The notes beneath the pieces are model-generated. The model saw nothing but the letters and a program-made list of their open reading frames with translations. It was not told the DNA's origin and did no database searches. This document shows positions 53,680 through 63,136 of a stretch of 64,000 nt of DNA, in pieces. The position numbers and the translations under genes are program-made. Position 1 is the first letter of the stretch. Each line of letters starts with the position of its first letter. The DNA is from Mycolicibacterium boenickei (GTDB taxonomy: Bacteria > Actinomycetota > Actinomycetes > Mycobacteriales > Mycobacteriaceae), in NCBI RefSeq assembly GCF_010731295.1, contig NZ_AP022579.1, positions 4,774,001-4,838,000 of the forward strand. The letters run 5' to 3'.

Positions 53680-54105
53680 CTAGACCAGAACCAGGGCCAC
53701 CGCGGCGGCACTCGCCGCACACATCGACGGTCCGTGCGGCACCGTCCGAATTCCGCGCAAGGCGGCACCCAGCGCCAGCACCGCCGTGCACACCGGTGCC
53801 GCGAGCGCCGCCAACAACCACACGTCCGCGCCGAATGCCCCCGTCATCGCGCCCAAGCCGACCGCCAGTTTGACGTCGCCGCCGCCCATGGCCCGCGGCG
53901 ATACCAGATGCACCGCCAGGTACAGGGCCGACAGCGCCAAGGCCCCGGCTGTGGCTGCACCACCGTGCCCGGCCAACGCCGCCACCACCAAGACCAGCAC
54001 CGCGCCGGGCAGCGTCAGCCAGTTCGGCAGCCTGCGCTCGGCGATGTCGTAGCCGCTCAGCGCGAGCAGCCAGAGCGCCCCCACCACCGTTACCCCCGCC
54101 CCCAT
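53680..54105 (-). CDS. Prepilin peptidase (A24), short form
   Basis: The 141-residue membrane protein has the two aspartate motifs of type IV prepilin peptidases: YDIAERRLPN (Asp20) and MGGGDVKLA. It lacks the N-terminal methylase half of PilD. The position matches Rv2551c. Possible substrates are Flp/Tad-type pilins encoded elsewhere; none is seen in the window. Confidence 0.88.
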   Translation of the reverse strand: MGAGVTVVGALWLLALSGYDIAERRLPNWLTLPGAVLVLVVAALAGHGGAATAGALALSALYLAVHLVSPRAMGGGDVKLAVGLGAMTGAFGADVWLLAALAAPVCTAVLALGAALRGIRTVPHGPSMCAASAAAVALVLV

Positions 54106-54271
54106 GCACCGAGGCTAATCGCGGCCGGGCATCCGGGAATGCGCTCATTCGGTGGCGCATCCAGGCCTGCACACCGTGACCGATCCCGACCCGGATCCGG
54201 CCCGGGAAACAGTGGCCAGGTTGCCCCCGGCGCCACCCGCAAAATCGCTTGCAGCGGTATGACACGGTCGA

Positions 54272-55255
54272 GTGGTGCGCACACTCGTCACCGGCAGTTC
54301 CGGCCATCTCGGGGAGGCGATCGTCCGCACCCTTCGCGACCGCGGCGAAGAGGTGGCGGGCATGGACGTCCGGCCCTCGCCGTGGACGGACATGGTCGGT
54401 TCGGTCACCGACTCCGAAGCGGTCCGGGCGGCGATGACAGGCGTCGACGTGGTGCTCCACACCGCGACGCTGCACAAGCCGCAGCTGGCGTTCGTACCGG
54501 GGCAGGCTTTCATCGACACGAATGTCAGCGGAACCCTGGCGCTGTTGGAGGCGGCCGCGGGCGCAGGCGTACGAGCGTTCGTGATGTCGTCTTCCACAAC
54601 GGTTTTCGGCGATGCACTGGTGCCCGATCTGCACCGCCCGGCGGCCTGGATCGACGAGTCGGTGGCGCCGGTGCCCAAGAACATGTACGGCGTCACCAAG
54701 GCCGCGGCCGAGGACCTGTGCCAGCTGGCCCACCGGAATCACGGGTTGCCCTGCGTCGTGCTGCGAGTGGCCCGGTTCTTCCCGGAAGGCGACGACCGGC
54801 CTGATGCCCACGAGGGCCGGACCGACGCCAACGTCAAGGCCGATGAATACGCGACCCGCCGAGTTGCGCTGGAAGACGCGGTCGACGCGCACCTGCTGGC
54901 CGCGGCCGCCGCCGGCCGAATCGGGTTCGGCCGCTACATCGTCTCCGCCACCACACCGTTCGGGCCCGGCGACCTGGCCCAGTTGCGCGCGGACGCGGCC
55001 GCTGTCTTCGCCCGACGGGCTCCCCGGGTTGCGGAAGTTTGGGCGCGGCGCGGTTGGCGCTTTCCCACCCGCATCGACCGCGTCTACGACAACAGCCGGG
55101 CTCGTGCCGATCTGGGCTGGCGCCCGCGCTACGACCTGGCCTCGATCGCCGAACTGGTGGACACCGCGGACACAGTCCAGACCCCGATGGCCCGCCTGGT
55201 CGGATCCAAGGAGTACCTCCACAGCTCCTACCACAGGGGAACGTTCGTCCCGTGA
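54272..55255 (+). CDS. NAD-dependent epimerase/dehydratase (extended SDR)
   Basis: The 327-residue protein has an NAD motif TGSSGHLG (8-15), the serine SSSTTVFG and the catalytic YGVTK. It resembles sugar-nucleotide epimerases. The substrate is not deducible. Starts at GTG 54272 or 54275. Convergent with aroE, whose stop lies 4 bp away. Confidence 0.9.
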   Translation: MVRTLVTGSSGHLGEAIVRTLRDRGEEVAGMDVRPSPWTDMVGSVTDSEAVRAAMTGVDVVLHTATLHKPQLAFVPGQAFIDTNVSGTLALLEAAAGAGVRAFVMSSSTTVFGDALVPDLHRPAAWIDESVAPVPKNMYGVTKAAAEDLCQLAHRNHGLPCVVLRVARFFPEGDDRPDAHEGRTDANVKADEYATRRVALEDAVDAHLLAAAAAGRIGFGRYIVSATTPFGPGDLAQLRADAAAVFARRAPRVAEVWARRGWRFPTRIDRVYDNSRARADLGWRPRYDLASIAELVDTADTVQTPMARLVGSKEYLHSSYHRGTFVP

Positions 55256-55259
55256 CGGC

Positions 55260-56060
55260 TCAGCCCAGCGCGGCGCGCATCGCCTCTTTCGGAGCGGGCA
55301 TCCCGGTGAACTGCTCCACCTGAGCGAAGGCCTGGTTCAGCAGCATCTGCAGCCCATTGATCGCCTCGCCACCTGCGGCCTCGACGGCCGCGGCCAGCGG
55401 CGTCGGCCACGGGTCGTAGATGGCGTCGAGCACCCGCGGCACTGCGGCGAGCGTGTCCGCGTAGGCGGCAGCCGCGTCCGCCGGGATGGTGCTGACGGCT
55501 GAATCCGCGGTGGCAACCGCGTCGGTCAGTGCGCTGCTGCCGATGTCGCACCAGCTGCCCTGCGCTCCGCACCGGCCGGCCAACTCGACCAGCCGTGCCG
55601 CCTTGCCCTCGTCGCGCGCGACGACGGTGATCCGCTGCACGCCGAGCTCGGCCAGGGCCACCACGGCGGCCGGGGCGGTGCCGCCGGATCCGATCACCAG
55701 TGCCGCGTCGCCGGCCGTGCCGAGTGCTCCGACCACTCCGTCGACATCGGTGTTGTCGGCGCGCCAGCCTCCTGTGGGCGTCCGCACCAAGGTGTTGGCC
55801 GAACCCACCAATTCGGCGCGTTCGGTCCGCTGATCGGCGAACTCCAGCGCGGCGAACTTGCCTGGCATGGTGACCGACAGCCCGACCCATTCCGGGCCGA
55901 GCCCACCGACGAGGCCCGGCAGTTGTTCGGCCGTGCACTCGATGCGCTCGTAGGTCCACGACATCAGCCCCAGCGCCCGGTAGGCCGCCAGATGCAGTTG
56001 CGGCGAACGTGAGTGGGTGATCGGCGAGCCGAGAACGGCCGCTTTCCGGCTATCGGGCAC
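55260..56060 (-). CDS. aroE: Shikimate dehydrogenase
   Basis: The 266-residue enzyme reduces dehydroshikimate. Motifs: LGSPITHSRSPQLHLAAY (shikimate site), SVTMPGKFAAL with the catalytic Lys, NTDVDG, and the NADP loop GSGGTAPAAV. The start is uncertain: GTG 56060 is closest to the conserved sequence, and GTG 56084 and 56096 overlap mltG. The two nearest are embedded in the same repeated GTGCCCGATAG. Confidence 0.95.
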   Translation of the reverse strand: MPDSRKAAVLGSPITHSRSPQLHLAAYRALGLMSWTYERIECTAEQLPGLVGGLGPEWVGLSVTMPGKFAALEFADQRTERAELVGSANTLVRTPTGGWRADNTDVDGVVGALGTAGDAALVIGSGGTAPAAVVALAELGVQRITVVARDEGKAARLVELAGRCGAQGSWCDIGSSALTDAVATADSAVSTIPADAAAAYADTLAAVPRVLDAIYDPWPTPLAAAVEAAGGEAINGLQMLLNQAFAQVEQFTGMPAPKEAMRAALG

Positions 56061-56073
56061 GGCGGCGGGCCGC

Positions 56074-57318
56074 CTATCGGGCACTGTCGAGGACACCGTT
56101 GTGCTGCGCCTGCTCGATATTGGCCAGGTGCTGCTCGTAGTCACGCGTGAACAGCGTGGTGCCCTGCATGTCGATGGTCACGAAGTACAACCAGTCCCCG
56201 TCGGCCGGATGCTCGGCCGCGGCCAGCGCATCGGTGCCCGGCGAGCAGATCGGGGTCTGCGGAAGTCCTTGGCTCATATAGGTGTTCCACGGAGTCGTCT
56301 TGGCCCGGTCGTCATCGGTGGTCGCCACTTCCTGGCGATCCAGCGGGTAGTTCACGGTCGAGTCGAACTCCAGCTTGCGGTGTTCGGCCAGCCGGTTGTA
56401 GATCACCCGCGCGACCTTGGCGAAGTCCTGCGGCTTGGCCTCTCGTTGCACCAGGGATCCGACGGTGAGGATCTGATACGGCGACATCTGCATTGCGGCG
56501 GCGGTGTCGAGCAGACCGCTCTGCGTGTAGAGATTGGCACTGCCCGCGATCAAGGTGGACAGGATGTCCTGCGCCGTGCCCGCGGGGTCGACGTTCCAGG
56601 TGCCCGGTGCGATCAGCCCTTCCAACCGCCGGTGGTCGTTGGGCATCGCCGCGACCGGGGCGGCGGCCCAGTCGGGTACGGCCAGCGCCGCCGCCGGCGC
56701 TGTCTGCGCGGCCGCCCGCAGCTCGTCGACCGGCACGCAACGCTGCTTGCCGTCGAGTTCGACGCAGGAGGCCTGCGAGATCAGCGTGAAGACCCCTTCG
56801 GTGACGGCCTTGGTCTTGACGTCGGCCGTGTCGTCGAGCTGACGCCCTTCCGGGATGGTGAGCTTGCCCACCCGGCTCTCCGGATCTACCAGGCGCTCAA
56901 CGGCATTGGCGGCCGGGATCTCGGTGCGAAGCTTGTAGAAGCCCGGCTGGATCGCCGAGATCTCCTCGTTCTTGTGTGCCGCGTCGACAAACGCCTTGAC
57001 GGTGGCGACCACTTTCTTGTCCTGCAAGGTCTTGGCGATGGCCGTCGTGGAATCGCCGTCGTGGACCTGGACGACGATGTCGGCCACGCCGTCACCCGCG
57101 TAGTCGTTGGCGCTGCCGGACATGCTGTGCCACAGCTTGGAACCCAGGAACACCGCACCGATCACCACCACGATGAGCGCCGCGATGGAGAAGCCCCGGG
57201 TGACGCGCCGCTTTCGGTCGTTGCGCGCTTTGCGGGCCCGCTCGGCCTTGCTCAACCCGCGGCGCGGCGGCCCGATCGCCTCGGGCTTCGCCTTGTTGGC
57301 GCCCCACTTCTCAGCCAT
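56074..57318 (-). CDS. mltG: Endolytic murein transglycosylase MltG
   Basis: The 414-residue protein has a basic cytosolic N-terminus, one helix (about 40-60), a LysM-like region, and a YceG domain. The catalytic Glu is in [23 protein letters not shown], followed by [11 protein letters not shown]. It cleaves nascent glycan strands and so sets their length. ATG 57318 overlaps the ruvX end by 8 bases. Confidence 0.94.
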   Translation of the reverse strand: MAEKWGANKAKPEAIGPPRRGLSKAERARKARNDRKRRVTRGFSIAALIVVVIGAVFLGSKLWHSMSGSANDYAGDGVADIVVQVHDGDSTTAIAKTLQDKKVVATVKAFVDAAHKNEEISAIQPGFYKLRTEIPAANAVERLVDPESRVGKLTIPEGRQLDDTADVKTKAVTEGVFTLISQASCVELDGKQRCVPVDELRAAAQTAPAAALAVPDWAAAPVAAMPNDHRRLEGLIAPGTWNVDPAGTAQDILSTLIAGSANLYTQSGLLDTAAAMQMSPYQILTVGSLVQREAKPQDFAKVARVIYNRLAEHRKLEFDSTVNYPLDRQEVATTDDDRAKTTPWNTYMSQGLPQTPICSPGTDALAAAEHPADGDWLYFVTIDMQGTTLFTRDYEQHLANIEQAQHNGVLDSAR

Positions 57319-57829
57319 CCATGCCCTCTCCGCGCGCAGCCAGAGCCGCACGTCGCTGATCCAGCCAGCTCTGCAGAATGCCCACCGCAGCGGCCTGGTC
57401 GATCATCGCCTTCTGTCCCTTTGCCCGAACCCCCGCCTCACGCAACGACCGTTGAGCCGTCACAGTAGTGAGCCGCTCGTCGGCCATCCGCACCGGTATC
57501 GGGGCGATTCGACGCGCCAGCAGATCGGCCAGTTCGACGGCATCGACGGCTGAGCTTCCGGCCCGGTCGGCGAGTGTGCGCGGCAGTCCGACTATGACCT
57601 CGACCGCTTCGTACTCGCCGATCAGCTTGACCAGTCTGCGCAGGTGCTTGCCCGACCGGTCGCGCTTGTCCCGCTGAACGGTCTCGACGGGGGTGGCCAA
57701 TATGCCGTCAGGATCACAGCTGGCCACGCCGATCCGCACGGTCCCGACATCGATGCCGATGCGCCGCCCGCGTCCGGGGTCGTCGTCCCCTGGGCGGTCC
57801 GGTAGCCGGTCGTCGACCGTGTCGGACAC
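57311..57829 (-). CDS. ruvX: Holliday junction resolvase-like YqgF/RuvX
   Basis: The 172-residue RNase H-fold protein has [14 protein letters not shown] (catalytic Asp), [15 protein letters not shown] and [12 protein letters not shown], and the final Asp in [12 protein letters not shown]. It may act in pre-rRNA end processing or junction resolution. GTG 57829 lies 4 bases after the alaS stop; family length is then normal. Confidence 0.94.
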   Translation of the reverse strand: MSDTVDDRLPDRPGDDDPGRGRRIGIDVGTVRIGVASCDPDGILATPVETVQRDKRDRSGKHLRRLVKLIGEYEAVEVIVGLPRTLADRAGSSAVDAVELADLLARRIAPIPVRMADERLTTVTAQRSLREAGVRAKGQKAMIDQAAAVGILQSWLDQRRAALAARGEGMDG

Positions 57830-57833
57830 GAAG

Positions 57834-60524
57834 CTAGCCCCGGCCGATCTCGGCGCGCAGCGCGGCCAATGCCGCGTCGATACCCGCCGCCCCCTTACCG
57901 GAACCTTGTGCCATGTCCGCTTTGCCGCCGCCGCGGCCGTTGACCGCTGCACTGAGCGGTTTGACCAGTTCGTTGGCGCGCAGCCCCAGATCCTGGGCGG
58001 CCGGGTTGACCGCGACCACGAAGGGCACCGCGTCGTTCTCCCCCTCGGTGATCAGCGCGATCACCGCCGGGTCGCTGCCGAGCTTGCCCTTGATGTCGCC
58101 CACCAGGGTGCGCAGATCACCGCCGGACATGCCGCCGGCCATCCGCTGGGCGACGACCCGGACCTTGCCGATGGTCTCGGCGCCGGCGGCGGCGTTGGCT
58201 GCCGCGGCCCTGGCGTTGGCCAGCCGGACCTTGTCCAGTTCCTTCTCGGCGGCCTTGAGCCGCTCGACCAGGTTCGCCACCCGGGCGGGCACTTCTTCGG
58301 AGGGCACCTTGAGCGACGAGGCCAGGCCCGCCATCAGGGCGCGTTCCTTGGCCAGGTGGCGGAAGGAATCGAGCCCGACGTAGGCCTCGACACGGCGGAT
58401 ACCCGAGCCGACCGAAGACTCCCCGAGGATGGTCACGGGGCCGATCTGGGCCGAGTTGCGCACGTGGGTGCCACCGCAGAGTTCCAGTGAGAACGGCCCG
58501 CCGATGTCGACCACCCGCACCTGGTCGGGATAGTTCTCGCCGAACATCGCCATCGCGCCCATGGCCTTGGCCTTGTCCAGGGCGGTGATGAAGGTGTTCA
58601 CCTGGTAGTCGGCCTCGACGGCCTCGTTGGTGACCTCTTCAATCTGCGTGCGCTGATCGTCGGTGAGCGCGCCCTGCCAGTTGAAATCGAACCGCAGGTA
58701 GCCCGGACGGTTGAGCGAACCGGCCTGAACGGCGGTGGGGCCCAGTACCTGTCGCAGCGCGGCGTGCACCATGTGGGTACCCGAGTGCCCCTGGGTCGCG
58801 CCGTGACGCCACTTGGGATCCACCGCGGCGGTGACGGTGTCGCCTTCGACGAACTCGCCCGACTCGACGTTGATCCGGTGCGCCCACAGGGTTTTGGCGA
58901 TCTTCTGCACATCGGTGACGGCAGCCTTGGCGGTGACCGAGGCGCCCGTGCCGGAAATCGTTCCTTCGTCGGCGATCTGGCCACCGGACTCGGCGTAGAA
59001 CGGGGTGCGATCCAGGATCAGTTCCACGCGATCGGCGTCAAGGCCTTCATGGGTCACCACGGGCACCCGCTTGCCGTCCACGAAGATGCCGAGAATGCGT
59101 GCCTCGGTGGACAATTCGTCGAAGCCGGTGAATTCCGTAGGCCCGGCGTCGACCAGCTCGCGGTAGGCCGACAGATCGGTGTGGGCCTGCTTGCGCGCGG
59201 CGGCATCGGCCTTGGCACGCTGACGCTGCTCGGCCATCAGCGACCGGAAGCCCTGTTCGTCGACCGAGAGCCCTGCCTCGGCCGCCATCTCCAGCGTGAG
59301 GTCGATCGGGAAGCCGTAGGTGTCGTGCAGGGTGAAGGCGTCGCTGCCGGAGAGCACCGTCGTGCCCGATTTCTTGGTCGCCGCGGCGGCGTCGTCGAAC
59401 AGCCGCGAGCCCGCGACCAGGGTCCGGTTGAACGCGGTCTCCTCGGCGACGGCGATCCGGTTGATGCGCTCGAAGTCGGTGACGAGCTCCGGGTACGACG
59501 GGCCCATCTCGTCGCGCACTGTGGTCATCAGCTGGCCCATGATGGGCTGCTCGACGCCGAGCAGCTTGGCCGCGCGGATGATGCGGCGCAGCAGGCGGCG
59601 CAGCACGTAGCCGCGGCCCTCGTTGCCGGGGCTGACCCCGTCGCCGATGATGATGGCCGCCGTGCGGCTGTGGTCGGCGATGATGCGGTAGCGCACGTCG
59701 TCCTCGTGGCTGCCCTTGCCGTAGCCGCGGGGCGCGATCCCGGCGACCAGATCGATCACCGGCCGCACCAGGTCGGTCTCGTAGACGTTGTCCACGTCCT
59801 GCAGCAGGCACGCGATGCGTTCGACGCCCATCCCGGTGTCGATGTTCTTGCGTGGCAGCGGGCCGAGGATCTCGAAGTCGTCCTTCGAGGTGCCCTCACC
59901 GCGCTCGTTCTGCATGAACACGAGATTCCAGATCTCGATGTAGCGGTCCTCGTTGGCCTCGGGCCCGCCCTCGATCCCGTATTCGGGCCCGCGGTCGTAG
60001 TAGATCTCCGAACACGGCCCACACGGCCCGGGGATGCCCATCGACCAGTAGTTGTCGGCCATGCCGCGGCGCTGGATGCGCTCGAGCGGCAGCCCGGCGA
60101 CTTCCTGCCACAGTTGGATCGCCTCGTCGTCGTCCAGATAGACGGTTGCCCACAGTCTTTCCGGGTCGAACCCGTAGCCACCCTCGCTGACCGGGTTGGT
60201 CAGCAGGGTCCAGGCCAGCTCGATGGCGCCCTTCTTGAAGTAGTCGCCGAACGAGAAGTTGCCGGCCATCTGGAAGAAGGTGTTGTGCCGGGTGGTGATG
60301 CCCACCTCGTCGATGTCGGGGGTGCGAATGCACTTCTGCACGCTGGTGGCGCGGTCCCACGGCGGTGTACGGGCGCCGAGGAAGTAAGGCACGAACTGCA
60401 CCATGCCGGCGTTGACGAACAACAGGTTGGGGTCGTCGAGGATCACGGAGGCGCTGGGCACCTCAGTGTGGCCCGCCTTCACGAAATGATCGAGGAAGCG
60501 CTTCCTGATCTCGTGTGTCTGCAC
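57834..60524 (-). CDS. alaS: Alanyl-tRNA synthetase
   Basis: The 896-residue enzyme has the class II catalytic core (1-450), the editing domain with zinc ligands ([13 protein letters not shown] and CGGTHV) and a C-terminal DHHA1/C-Ala part rich in Gly and Lys. It charges tRNA-Ala and removes mischarged Ser/Gly. GTG 60524 opens the conserved [18 protein letters not shown]; the upstream frame to 60575 is not conserved. Confidence 0.98.
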   Translation of the reverse strand: MQTHEIRKRFLDHFVKAGHTEVPSASVILDDPNLLFVNAGMVQFVPYFLGARTPPWDRATSVQKCIRTPDIDEVGITTRHNTFFQMAGNFSFGDYFKKGAIELAWTLLTNPVSEGGYGFDPERLWATVYLDDDEAIQLWQEVAGLPLERIQRRGMADNYWSMGIPGPCGPCSEIYYDRGPEYGIEGGPEANEDRYIEIWNLVFMQNERGEGTSKDDFEILGPLPRKNIDTGMGVERIACLLQDVDNVYETDLVRPVIDLVAGIAPRGYGKGSHEDDVRYRIIADHSRTAAIIIGDGVSPGNEGRGYVLRRLLRRIIRAAKLLGVEQPIMGQLMTTVRDEMGPSYPELVTDFERINRIAVAEETAFNRTLVAGSRLFDDAAAATKKSGTTVLSGSDAFTLHDTYGFPIDLTLEMAAEAGLSVDEQGFRSLMAEQRQRAKADAAARKQAHTDLSAYRELVDAGPTEFTGFDELSTEARILGIFVDGKRVPVVTHEGLDADRVELILDRTPFYAESGGQIADEGTISGTGASVTAKAAVTDVQKIAKTLWAHRINVESGEFVEGDTVTAAVDPKWRHGATQGHSGTHMVHAALRQVLGPTAVQAGSLNRPGYLRFDFNWQGALTDDQRTQIEEVTNEAVEADYQVNTFITALDKAKAMGAMAMFGENYPDQVRVVDIGGPFSLELCGGTHVRNSAQIGPVTILGESSVGSGIRRVEAYVGLDSFRHLAKERALMAGLASSLKVPSEEVPARVANLVERLKAAEKELDKVRLANARAAAANAAAGAETIGKVRVVAQRMAGGMSGGDLRTLVGDIKGKLGSDPAVIALITEGENDAVPFVVAVNPAAQDLGLRANELVKPLSAAVNGRGGGKADMAQGSGKGAAGIDAALAALRAEIGRG

Positions 60525-60634
60525 GTTGCTCGTGTCCTCGTGTTCGTGGGTGGCTGGGGTTGCGCGAGCAACCACCAGTTCGACCGCTTTACATTACCGT
60601 TCTGCGCGTTCACCCCGGAAAAGGGCGACGGGCG

Positions 60635-61036
60635 TCATGTCCCCAGAAAGCTGAGCCGCACCGAACGCTGCGGGTTGTCGCGGTTCAGATCGACCAGCAC
60701 CACGCTCTGCCAGGTCCCCAGCAGCGGTCGGCCGGCCTGGACCGGCAGCGTGACCGACGGCGACACCAGGGCGGGCAGCACGTGATCCGCACCATGGCCG
60801 AACGATCCGTGGCTGTGCCGGTAGCGATCGTCACGCGGCAACAACCGTTCCAGGGTATCGAGCAGGTCGTCGTCGGACCCGGCACCGGTCTCGATGATGG
60901 CCACACCGGCAGTCGCGTGCGGGACGAACACGTTGCACAGGCCGTCGTGATGCGTGCCGCAGAACTCGCGCACGGAGTCGGTGAGATCGACGATGCGCCG
61001 CCGCGAGGTGTCCACGTCGATCACGTCGGTATCCAT
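60635..61036 (-). CDS. YjbQ family protein (UPF0047)
   Basis: The 133-residue beta protein has the family histidines FVPHATAGVAIIETG, HSHGSFGHGADHVLP, and the final LVDLNRDNPQRSVRLSFLGT. Members have weak thiamine-phosphate synthase activity in vitro; the true role is unsettled. Matches Rv2556c beside alaS. Confidence 0.92.
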   Translation of the reverse strand: MDTDVIDVDTSRRRIVDLTDSVREFCGTHHDGLCNVFVPHATAGVAIIETGAGSDDDLLDTLERLLPRDDRYRHSHGSFGHGADHVLPALVSPSVTLPVQAGRPLLGTWQSVVLVDLNRDNPQRSVRLSFLGT

Positions 61037-61152
61037 CGGCCCAGCCTACGAGGCACCCGCCACACCATTGCCACCTGCGACACAGCGGAGGAAGGTTGGG
61101 GGTGGAACCGGTGGCGCCACCGGGGCGCCGCCCTGGCAGGAAGGGGTGGATC

Positions 61153-61773
61153 GTGTTCGCACGTTCAACCACGATCGCGGCGCGCACCCAGGCCGTCAAT
61201 GCCGGCATCGCCGTTGTCCGCGACGAGGTCATGCCCGCCCTCGACGACGTCGACGGCTGCGTGGGCCTGTCCCTGATGGTGAACCGGGAATCGGGCCAGT
61301 GTGTCCTGACGACGGCCTGGCGGTCCGACGACGCAATGCACGCCAGCGCGTCCGCGATAGCGCCGATGCGCCATCGGGTGGTGGAGACCTTCGCAGGCAC
61401 CGCCACCGTCGACGAATGGGAGATCGCGGTGGTGCACCGCGAGCAGTACTCCGGCCCCGGCGCCTGCGTACGTGCGACGTGGCTGCGAACCCGCCCCGAA
61501 CTGTTCGACCGGGCCGTGGATTTCTACCGCGCGTCGGTGTTGCCGGCGATGGAAGACCTGGAGGGCTTCTGCAGCGCCAGCCTCATGCTCGACAGGGCCT
61601 CGGGACGGGCGGTGTCCTCGGCCACTTTCGACAGCGCTGAAGCGATGGACCACAACCGCGATCAGGCGCGCGCCCTGCGTACCGCGCGGCTACGCGACCT
61701 GAGCGCCGATCAGATCGATGTCGGAGAGTTCGAACTCGTGCTCGCCCACCTGCGAGTTCCCGAGATGGCCTGA
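61153..61773 (+). CDS. Two-repeat ABM-like protein (Rv2557/Rv2558-like)
   Basis: The 206-residue protein has two similar halves. VMPALDDVDGCVGLSLMVNRESG and VLPAMEDLEGFCSASLMLDRASG are matching segments, each followed by T(A/F)W- or TFDS-type strands and a helix. This is the pattern of a duplicated dimeric alpha-beta barrel. Known as stress-induced hypothetical proteins in M. tuberculosis. GTG 61153 has AGGGGTGG upstream; the ATG-like frame to 61096 is weaker. Confidence 0.86.
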   Translation: MFARSTTIAARTQAVNAGIAVVRDEVMPALDDVDGCVGLSLMVNRESGQCVLTTAWRSDDAMHASASAIAPMRHRVVETFAGTATVDEWEIAVVHREQYSGPGACVRATWLRTRPELFDRAVDFYRASVLPAMEDLEGFCSASLMLDRASGRAVSSATFDSAEAMDHNRDQARALRTARLRDLSADQIDVGEFELVLAHLRVPEMA

Positions 61774-61864
61774 AGCGCCGACGAATAGCAATTGACGGCG
61801 CCGTTTGCGTTGTGACGGTGCGGGGTACTTCCCTGGTCAGCCCAACCCAGCCGCGGAGGAAACC

Positions 61865-62173
61865 ATGACCATCACCGGCATCATCAGCGCGATTCTGATC
61901 GGCATCGTCGTCGGCCTGATCGGCCGGTTGATCGTCCCCGGCAGACAACCAATAGGCATTCTGGTGACGATCCTGGTCGGCATCGTCTCGGCGTTCATCG
62001 GTACCGCACTTGCGCGCGCCATGGGCATCCCGACGGTGACCAGCGGAGTCGACTGGCTCGAACTCCTGGTCCAGGTGATCGTCGCCGCGCTCGGCGTCGC
62101 CCTCGTGTCGGCGATGATGGGGCGCAGAAGGACCGGGTTGTTCGGCGGGCGAGGCTCAGGAATCCTCCGCTGA
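61865..62173 (+). CDS. GlsB/YeaQ/YmgE-family membrane protein
   Basis: The 102-residue protein has three hydrophobic helices with the family motif GLIGRLIVPGRQPIG and a basic end. It is often stress-induced; function unknown. ATG 61865 follows GGAGGAAACC. Confidence 0.9.
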   Translation: MTITGIISAILIGIVVGLIGRLIVPGRQPIGILVTILVGIVSAFIGTALARAMGIPTVTSGVDWLELLVQVIVAALGVALVSAMMGRRRTGLFGGRGSGILR

Positions 62174-62207
62174 TTCCGCGCCACCTGACGGTCTGCCCGG
62201 CCTGAGA

Positions 62208-62681
62208 TCACCGCGCGGCCAGCAGCCCGTCGAGGCGTTCGTAACCCTCGGTCATCCCGCCTTCCATGCCCGAGGACAGCAGGGCATCGCGGGCCTCGGT
62301 GTTGGGGCAGATCGAACGCCCGCGCAGCTGGCTGCGCCCGTTGCCCAGGTCGTCGAACCACATGAACTCGATGTTCACCATGTCCGGGGCGCCTTCGAAT
62401 TCGAAGGTCTGGATGATGAGTTCATTCGGGCGCACCACGTGGTACACCCCGTTGAACGCGTAGCTGCCGGACCCGTCGGAATGCTGGTAGCGATATCCGC
62501 CGCCGGTGCGGAAATCCCAGTGGTCGATTCGCATTTCCAGGCCACGGGGCCCCAGCCACTGGGTGACCAGCTCGGGCTCGGCGTGGGCCCGGAACAGCGC
62601 GTCGACCGGTGCGTCGAAGGGGCGGGTGAACTCCATCGCCAAGGTGTCGACGGGGGCAGTCAAGTTGAGCGCGTTCGTCAT
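62208..62681 (-). CDS. SRPBCC/AHSA1-type protein
   Basis: The 157-residue START-fold protein has FTRPFDAPVDALFRAHAEPELVTQWLGP and GGGYRYQH, typical of ligand-binding AHSA1-like proteins. It is coupled by ATGA overlap to an ArsR-type regulator, a common actinobacterial pair of unknown signal. Confidence 0.92.
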   Translation of the reverse strand: MTNALNLTAPVDTLAMEFTRPFDAPVDALFRAHAEPELVTQWLGPRGLEMRIDHWDFRTGGGYRYQHSDGSGSYAFNGVYHVVRPNELIIQTFEFEGAPDMVNIEFMWFDDLGNGRSQLRGRSICPNTEARDALLSSGMEGGMTEGYERLDGLLAAR

Positions 62682-63049
62682 TGGTCTTTCTCCTCAGGTT
62701 GGTCGGTTGCTTTCGGTGCCAGTCGGGCCAGCAGGTCGTCGAGCCGGCGGTAGTTTCGTTCGGCGTCGAGCCGATATCGATCGATCCATGCGGTCAGTCC
62801 TTCCAGCGCGGCCGCGTCCAGATGGACCGGTCGTCGCTGGGCGTCACGGGTCCTGGTGACCAGGCCCGCCTGTTCGAGCACCTGAATGTGTTTCGAGACA
62901 GCTTGTTTCGTGATCGCGAAGGGTTCGGCCAATTCGTTCACGGTGGCCGGACCGCGGGACAGGCGCGCCACGATCGCGCGCCGGACCGGATCGGCAAGGG
63001 CCAGGAAAGCTCGGTCGAGGTTGTCCTCGGCATCCCCATCACGCTCCAA
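62678..63049 (-). CDS. ArsR-family regulator
   Basis: The 123-residue winged helix protein has ALADPVRRAIVARLSRGPATVNELAEPFAITKQAVSKHIQVLEQAGLV. No cysteine metal site is seen, so it senses something other than metal. The start is TTG 63049; no ATG/GTG in frame lies closer to the domain. It probably controls itself and the SRPBCC gene through the repeats upstream. Confidence 0.9.
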   Translation of the reverse strand: MERDGDAEDNLDRAFLALADPVRRAIVARLSRGPATVNELAEPFAITKQAVSKHIQVLEQAGLVTRTRDAQRRPVHLDAAALEGLTAWIDRYRLDAERNYRRLDDLLARLAPKATDQPEEKDQ

Positions 63050-63087
63050 TAGTCAATCTTTCCGTTGATCAACCAATTGATTGACTA
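63050..63087 (-). promoter_or_regulatory. Inverted repeats before the ArsR gene
   Basis: TAGTCAATC (63050-63058) and GATTGACTA (63079-63087) form a perfect 9-base inverted repeat. Inside lies GTTGATCAAC (63064-63073), a perfect 10-base palindrome. The region is clearly A/T-rich and abuts the start codon, as expected for an autoregulatory operator. Confidence 0.72.
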
Positions 63088-63136
63088 CCAAGTTAGAGCG
63101 AGGTTTTGAGGCTGTCAAGGTGTGGGACTGCGGGAC

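Noticed and set aside
53591..55234. 547-codon minus frame across the SDR and prepilin peptidase region
   Set aside because: It covers the well-supported SDR gene antisense and runs through the peptidase in another frame; no motif is present.
60525..60634. T-box leader before alaS
   Set aside because: The gap to the upstream gene is only 110 bp and no T-box or specifier structure is seen; actinobacterial T-boxes mostly serve ileS.
58764..60785. 673-codon open frame antisense to alaS
   Set aside because: Shadow of alaS; composition is not protein-like.
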